Positions 7,467 through 11,583 of a stretch of 11,583 nucleotides of DNA are shown piece after piece. The notes under the pieces are model-generated. The model was not told the DNA's origin, ran no database searches, and was given only the letters and a program-made list of their open reading frames with translations. This DNA is from Cephalothrix simula. Taxonomy: Eukaryota; Nemertea; Palaeonemertea; Archinemertea; Cephalotrichidae. The position numbers were made by a program, and so were the translations under genes. The stretch is from assembly GCA_035591015.1 (NCBI GenBank), contig JAXIUW010198843.1, positions 1 to 11,583 of the forward strand, in the 5' to 3' direction. How positions within the stretch are numbered: the stretch's first letter is position 1; the number at the start of each line of letters is the position of its first letter.

Positions 7467-9197
7467 TACGTAACAGGTCCATTTTTAACAGGAAAGCAAT
7501 GGTTGGAGATGGGTCACCAAGAAATTGAGGATCGAATTATGCCGCCAAGTGTATCTTCAATCGTTTAGCATTGTTTTTGCAATTGTTGAGAGTGTGCATT
7601 AATGTTTCTTTATTTTTGAAGAGATTACATGATGGAGATGATGATCGTTTCTTCCACCTTACGAGATTTGAATTTGTCGGCAAGGTGTTGATTGTTCATC
7701 AGCAATAGGATGACGTTTCGTGGTAAATTAAACATAAGAGATTTCCATTTCATATCTGTTTCTGAGTTTTGAAGAATATTAAGAAATTGACCTTGTAATG
7801 ACAATGATTTAACTTTAGTGTCCCATATATTTTTAACTTCATTCATGATGATTTCCTTAGCTTCTTTCTTAGCTGTATTTAGATTTGTCGTATTAATCTT
7901 TTTGAATACTGAATCGCACGAAACAACAGTCGATTTTTTTCGGGTTCATTTCTGCTCTCACTCCAATCGAGAGTCGAGCGCGTTGTTAACACGTTCATCG
8001 GATTTGATTCTACAATAAACATAAACGGCAGTTTGACACTCTCTATAAAGATGACTGATGGATTTGATGTTGGTGAATTCGGGGCAGTGCAGTACTACAA
8101 CGGTTGCTGATGGCGGGAGCTTAAGCCATTTTTTATGGTATCTTCGAGTTAAACTATCAATACGTTGAATATTTGTAGCTGAAATGGTGTGCACTGTGAA
8201 AATGAATCTTGATGCAGGAAGGAGATATTCTTGGTGCACCAGAAGAGAATCTATATTTTCTAATCAATCTTCAAAATTTTTATTGATAACTTTATATATT
8301 TCGGACTGTTTATTTGAGAAGGTAACTGTTTTCTAGAGTTCCTAAAGTGTCTTGGCCTAAATTAAACGCCAAACGGGATAACCTGAGGTTTACCACTGAC
8401 ATTGGAATGTGATTTGCATTTTTTTTTAAACTGGTTATAGAGTGAGCCCCATTGACTTGGTCCAATCGTAAACTTATTAATCAGCTTTTTACGAGTCCTT
8501 TTGTGAGTGGATAGAAATGGCGTTGTTATGTACTGTTTATCATTTATCGTAAAACCCGATTTTGATTCCTGTTGTAATCTCTCTGCCAAAAAAGGACCGC
8601 CCTGGATTACACCCATCTTGAAAGATGACCAATTCTTTGTGGCAACGGTGCCGTTCAATATCGAATTGAGGTTGATGATGTAGTCATGAATAGGCTGGGG
8701 AATTTTGTAACGGCGAAGAGAAAATGAAATTAAGTTGTGCTGGACACTACCAAAAGCATCCTCTAAATCGAAAAAGGTCATATGGTGCGTTTTGAAGATT
8801 TGGTTTTATCAATTATCTCATGAAGACTCATGTTATGTAATTCAATGACACCATTAATTTTACTGATGAAGGCTTTTTGGATTGATTTTTCAATGAAAAT
8901 TGTTGGAAGTGAGGAACTCGGTCATGTGGTTAGCTAAAAGTAGATGAAATGTCTTACCAATAACACTAGATAAGGCTATCCGAAAGTTTTTGGGATTTTT
9001 AGTTTCTTCTTTCTTGTAAATGAGAGTAATTTTACTGGATCTCCATGATGATGATGGTGGTGTTTGAGAGACTAAAAGTTTCGAATAAAGTGTTGCTAAC
9101 TAATGATGGATGCATGGTAATTTCTTCAATAAACCATATCATTCCGTCCGGTCCAGGAGTGGAGGAGCTTGATTTGTTTCAGATTAGATGGGCTGAG
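7467..9197 (-). pseudogene. Decayed non-LTR retrotransposon (RT plus zinc-knuckle/endonuclease region), copy 2
   Basis: Exact counterpart of 1275-3005 with every stop and frameshift in common, so the element was already dead when the segment was copied. The longest readable blocks are 8781-8362 (FFDLEDAFGSV through SGKPQVIPF), 8239-7958 (thumb and linker, with RRYHKKWLKLPPSAT) and 7846-7625 (SLQGQFLNIL, WKSLMFNLPR). The remnant cannot have driven its own copying. It was carried as passenger DNA in the putative intron. Confidence 0.88.
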
Positions 9198-9202
9198 ATC
9201 AA

Positions 9203-9549
9203 CTTGTATTATAATTTGCATCAGAATGTTTTGTATCATCAGTTCAAATCCCATCAATAAATCTTGAACGAATTTTTGAATAACTGAAGTCAAGGTTTTT
9301 CAAAAACAAAAATTGACATAGCTTTTTAGGCTTTCTCTCCTCTTTCATTTGCATATCTTGGTTTTTGAATAAAAAACCTAATTAAATTGACATTTGAACG
9401 GACGTTCATTTTATAATGGAAATAAGCTTATATGTGCCGATTTACAACCTTGACTTCAGTAATTAAAAAATTCTTAATTTTTTTATTCTTCAAGCTTTTG
9501 ATGGGATTTGAACTGATGATACAAACACTCTGATGCAAATTATAATGCA
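9203..9549. repeat. Long foldback (inverted) repeat, copy 2
   Basis: Exact counterpart of 3011-3357. Arms 9203-9298 and 9447-9549 are inverted copies of each other and enclose a loop with two smaller hairpins. Confidence 0.85.
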
Positions 9550-10088
9550 ATAAAATAGAACGAAAAATGATATTATCATGCTTGAATTGAAGCGTGAAAT
9601 ATATTTTTACAATTTATTGAAACACATTTTATAATGACTTAGGAACATTACTTTGGATATAAGCAAACAGGTACTTCATCCTTATCCATATCCTGCATAA
9701 GTCTATTAATGTTGCATGGTCAGTCTAGTTTAATTTTCAAAATCCTTATCACACAAAAATTTCAAAGGTATGTGTATAGCTGTTTGTAAATTATTGTAAA
9801 AGGCTATCTGAGGCTATCATATAAAATTTTTATTTAGTTATTCAATATTGCTTTGGGTATTCGAAGCAAAGCTTTAAATTTTCTCGATTTCAGAATACGG
9901 ATTGTCAGAATACGAAAATTAAGTCTATATAAAGCAATGATTAAGGACCAAATTTTTAGATATTGAATGGTTGGACTAAAGTATTTTTGTGCATATGATC
10001 GGTGCATATTAAATTAAATTGAACATTTAAAAGATCAGGCATTTCTTACTCAATTAGGATAAAGGTCAAAAATACAAATTGAACCTAC

Positions 10089-10344
10089 CTTTGTTCCATG
10101 GTACCCTACATGCCCCACCGATACAGAAATAAACTATACCATAAAGTGGATTTTCATAATTCAGTTGAAAATCTTCTATGTCACATCGTTTGTTTGACTC
10201 ACACTCTTTCCATATACATCTTACTGTAATATTTGACCCCTTGTCAATATATTTTGGAATGATTAGTATCAAATTTTTATCAAGTCTTCCCTCCGAATTA
10301 TTAACAAAAACTCCAACTAAAATCACGTAGAGTAATCCAAACAT
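10089..10344 (-). CDS. First exon of secreted Ig-like cysteine-rich protein, copy 2
   Basis: Identical in sequence to 3897-4152: ATG at 10344, signal peptide in residues 1-20, KGSNITVRCIW, five cysteines, 85 codons, and a phase-1 donor AAAG|GTAGGT with the intron starting at 10088. Identity over all codons means the copying is recent or the copies have been homogenised. The start codon lies only ~115 bases inside the right end of the inserted segment. If transcription starts within those bases the insert carries its own 5' end. Otherwise this copy depends on the new flank for expression. Confidence 0.7.
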
Positions 10345-10458
10345 ATCTAGTTATTGTTTGTGTTTTTTTTTATATTTGCTAATATAAAGCTGAATGACTC
10401 GATATTACATGATTTTCGGCCTTCAAATGTAGAGTCATCGTTTTTATTCAAGAATAAA

Positions 10459-10478
10459 ATACATAAGATGTTGCTTTT
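10459..10478. repeat. Right 20-base direct repeat flanking copy 2 (target-site duplication)
   Basis: Exact match to 6927-6946, starting one base after the last base shared with copy 1. On the minus strand the repeat reads AAAAGCAAC…, and the pre-insertion site is preceded by further A residues, the kind of T-tract target used in target-primed reverse transcription. Confidence 0.88.
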
Positions 10479-10503
10479 TTTATTTTTTTATTTTTTATTT
10501 TAA
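10475..10503. repeat. Low-complexity T-rich tract
   Basis: Runs of six or seven T separated by single A residues, directly right of the 20-base flanking repeat. It belongs to the pre-insertion target rather than to copy 2. Confidence 0.8.
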
Positions 10504-10728
10504 TAATGCTCATGTAGTGTACAAAAGTACTCATGTATCTAACCGACATATCGTCGAAGCTGCCATGATTAATGAGAATAAAAACAATGTACGTAATCTA
10601 AACAATGTAACCCTTGACAAAACTTTGTGTAAAGGTGTTAACGATGTATTATGTATTTACTCGTAATACCAATTTATGATAATCTGTTCATAGTGTACAT
10701 AAACTTGATATTAAAAAAAGTTCTAAAC
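10504..10728. other. Possible Penelope-like element remnant, no coding sequence
   Basis: Non-coding sequence between the T-rich tract and the hammerhead motif. Because such ribozymes occur in the terminal repeats of Penelope-like elements, this area and the sequence to about 10900 may be a non-coding fragment of one. I cannot recognise any RT or GIY-YIG coding sequence here. Confidence 0.3.
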
Positions 10729-10772
10729 ATATCCTGATGATGTCTCTTAGTCGAGAGACGAAACGTCGATAT
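10729..10772 (+). ncRNA. Type I hammerhead ribozyme motif
   Basis: Core CTGATGA at 10734-10740 and GAAA at 10760-10763 flank a perfect 6-base-pair stem II (GTCTCT 10742-10747, loop TAGTCG, AGAGAC 10754-10759). Stem I pairs ATATC (10729-10733) with GATAT (10768-10772), five perfect pairs. Stem III is only the self-complementary ACGT at 10763-10766, which would close between two copies. Predicted cleavage follows C17 at 10767. One deviation is an unpaired T at 10741 between A9 and stem II. This arrangement (CTGATGA…GAAACGTC) is the form described for Penelope-like elements and related retroelements. Activity is not proven. Confidence 0.8.
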
Positions 10773-10913
10773 TAAATTTTCAAAAAAATGCTTAAATTCT
10801 AAAATAGTTTTAGTGCGGATTTCTCTATCAGGATGTTGCTTCTCATGCAGATTATCAACTGTCTGTATTAGCACTCAGATGATTTTAGTTCTTAAATAAT
10901 CAACTTTGAAAGA

Positions 10914-11159
10914 AGTAGTAATAGCGTTCTACTATAGAACACTTTTTTGTGGGAAAGATTTGCAGAGGAGTGAGGTAAAAATATTGCGCCCCTTTTGGCT
11001 AGATCAGGAGAGGGGGAAAATGTGTTAACTGGGAATGCTACATTTTTCAAAGCGGAGTAATAACCATAATAATGGCGACATCACAAAATTTTTTACCTCC
11101 TCACTCCTCTACAAACCTTCCTCCCAAAAAGTGTTCTATAGTAGAACGCTATTACTACT
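10914..11159. mobile_element. MITE with ~70-base inverted repeats and AG…CT ends
   Basis: Left repeat 10914-10982 (AGTAGTAATAGCGTTCTACT…) and right repeat 11089-11159 are inverted copies, roughly 85-90% alike, with a 3-base CTC insertion in the right one. The ends are AG and CT, and the flanks GAAAGA (10908-10913) and GAAATA (11160-11165) agree in five of six bases. Six-base duplications and AG/CT ends are features of Polinton/Maverick termini, so a non-autonomous Polinton-like relative is possible. The ~106-base centre has no coding capacity. Each terminal repeat contains a 15-base palindrome, GTTCTA-(3)-TAGAAC (10926-10940; 11133-11147). Confidence 0.8.
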
Positions 11160-11219
11160 GAAATAATATTCCTCCCAAAAAGTGTTCTATAGTAGAACGC
11201 TATTACTACTGAAATAATA
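11118..11219. repeat. Perfect 51-base tandem duplication of MITE right end
   Basis: 11118-11168 and 11169-11219 are identical. Each unit holds the last 42 bases of the right inverted repeat (CCTCCCAAAAAGTGTTCT…) plus nine bases of flank (GAAATAATA). A third 15-base palindrome is therefore present at 11184-11198. The junction lies outside the inverted repeat, so the duplication arose after insertion. Confidence 0.9.
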
Positions 11220-11221
11220 TT

Positions 11222-11583
11222 CTAAGTTTTTTAAAGCCAAAATATTTGCTTAAGATTATCACTTTAAAAATAAGACTTATTCTTTTTACATTTTCAGCCT
11301 TAAATTTTGAAATAGATAAATATTTTTTGGTTGTAAACATCATTATTTTTTAGAATGGATGATGTTCATCTTGATTATCATTACAGAAAATAGGAAATTT
11401 CCAATACCATTTTAAACTCTAATATTGTTTTCATCACTCTGCTTTGTGACAATGCAACAAATATATTTCGTAAAACGTTATTAGATTCCAAATTTTCAAA
11501 GTTATAATATATATATAATACTTTATTCGCAAATATTTAGAATTCGCAATACATTTACATAAATATAATAATAATTAAAAAAG
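11222..11583. other. Right flank, no gene recognised
   Basis: Very A+T-rich, with a short (TA)n run near 11508-11520 and no open frame of interest. Nothing in it pairs with other parts of the window. Confidence 0.5.

Larger units (their letters stand above)
6943..10457. repeat. Duplicated 3.5-kb segment, copy 2 (inserted copy)
   Basis: Counterpart of 753-4265 at offset 6192. Unlike copy 1 it is framed by a perfect 20-base direct repeat, with one extra base (10458) at the right junction, so it has the structure of an insertion. On the minus strand it runs from ~115 bases upstream of an Ig-like start codon to ~55 bases past the candidate stop. There is no poly(A) or poly(T) run at either end attributable to the insert, and no terminal inverted repeat. 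Confidence 0.93.

Noticed and set aside
6943-10457. Duplication as a pure assembly artefact
   Set aside because: The different flanks, the exact 20-base direct repeat outside copy 2 and four substitutions at the left edge are hard to obtain from misassembly. Incorrect polishing of the interior remains possible and is listed as a finding.
10674-10874. Minus-strand 66-codon open frame
   Set aside because: It runs antisense through the hammerhead motif, whose paired stems explain the sequence better than coding does.

Overview
The window is strongly A+T-rich eukaryotic DNA, almost certainly from an invertebrate animal. The reasons are phase-1 splice donors at the ends of short coding exons, secretory leader peptides, a decayed non-LTR retrotransposon, foldback and MITE-like elements, and an animal-type hammerhead ribozyme motif. 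There is no prokaryotic gene organisation. The phylum cannot be fixed from the sequence alone.

The layout is dominated by a direct duplication. Copy 1 (about 753-4265) and copy 2 (about 6943-10457) are offset by exactly 6192 bases. I found only four substitutions between them, all in the first ~110 bases (778, 783, 789, 859). Each copy holds, read on the minus strand: a signal-peptide exon with a half immunoglobulin-like, cysteine-rich domain (3897-4152; 10089-10344); a ~350-base foldback repeat; the wreck of a non-LTR retrotransposon reverse transcriptase and the start of its C-terminal zinc-knuckle and endonuclease region; and, near the left edge, a candidate frame-compatible last exon with a stop (811-923; 7003-7115). 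Between the copies lies a diverged paralogue of the same first exon (5970-6201) with a phase-1 donor at the matching place, so a small tandem family of secreted proteins is likely.

Copy 2 is bounded by a perfect 20-base direct repeat (6927-6946 and 10459-10478), which looks like a target-site duplication. The inserted piece would hold ~115 bases upstream of the start codon, the first exon, a ~3 kb intron, the candidate last exon and ~55 bases beyond its stop. That is a gene-sized, intron-containing insertion rather than a classical tandem duplication. The target-site sequence begins AAAAGC on the transcript-sense strand and shares AAAA microhomology with the donor, which fits target-primed reverse transcription without a poly(A) tail. 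A DNA-based route is not excluded.

The rest is repeat-rich non-coding DNA. At 5168-5648 there is a nested foldback MITE. At 10729-10772 there is a recognisable type I hammerhead ribozyme with a palindromic ACGU stem III, the form associated with Penelope-like elements. At 10914-11159 there is a MITE with ~70-base inverted repeats ending AG...CT and an imperfect 6-base flanking repeat. Its right end is duplicated as a 51-base tandem repeat. The left flank (1-752) has short GACGG-type palindromes and a degenerate two-copy repeat but no gene I can support.
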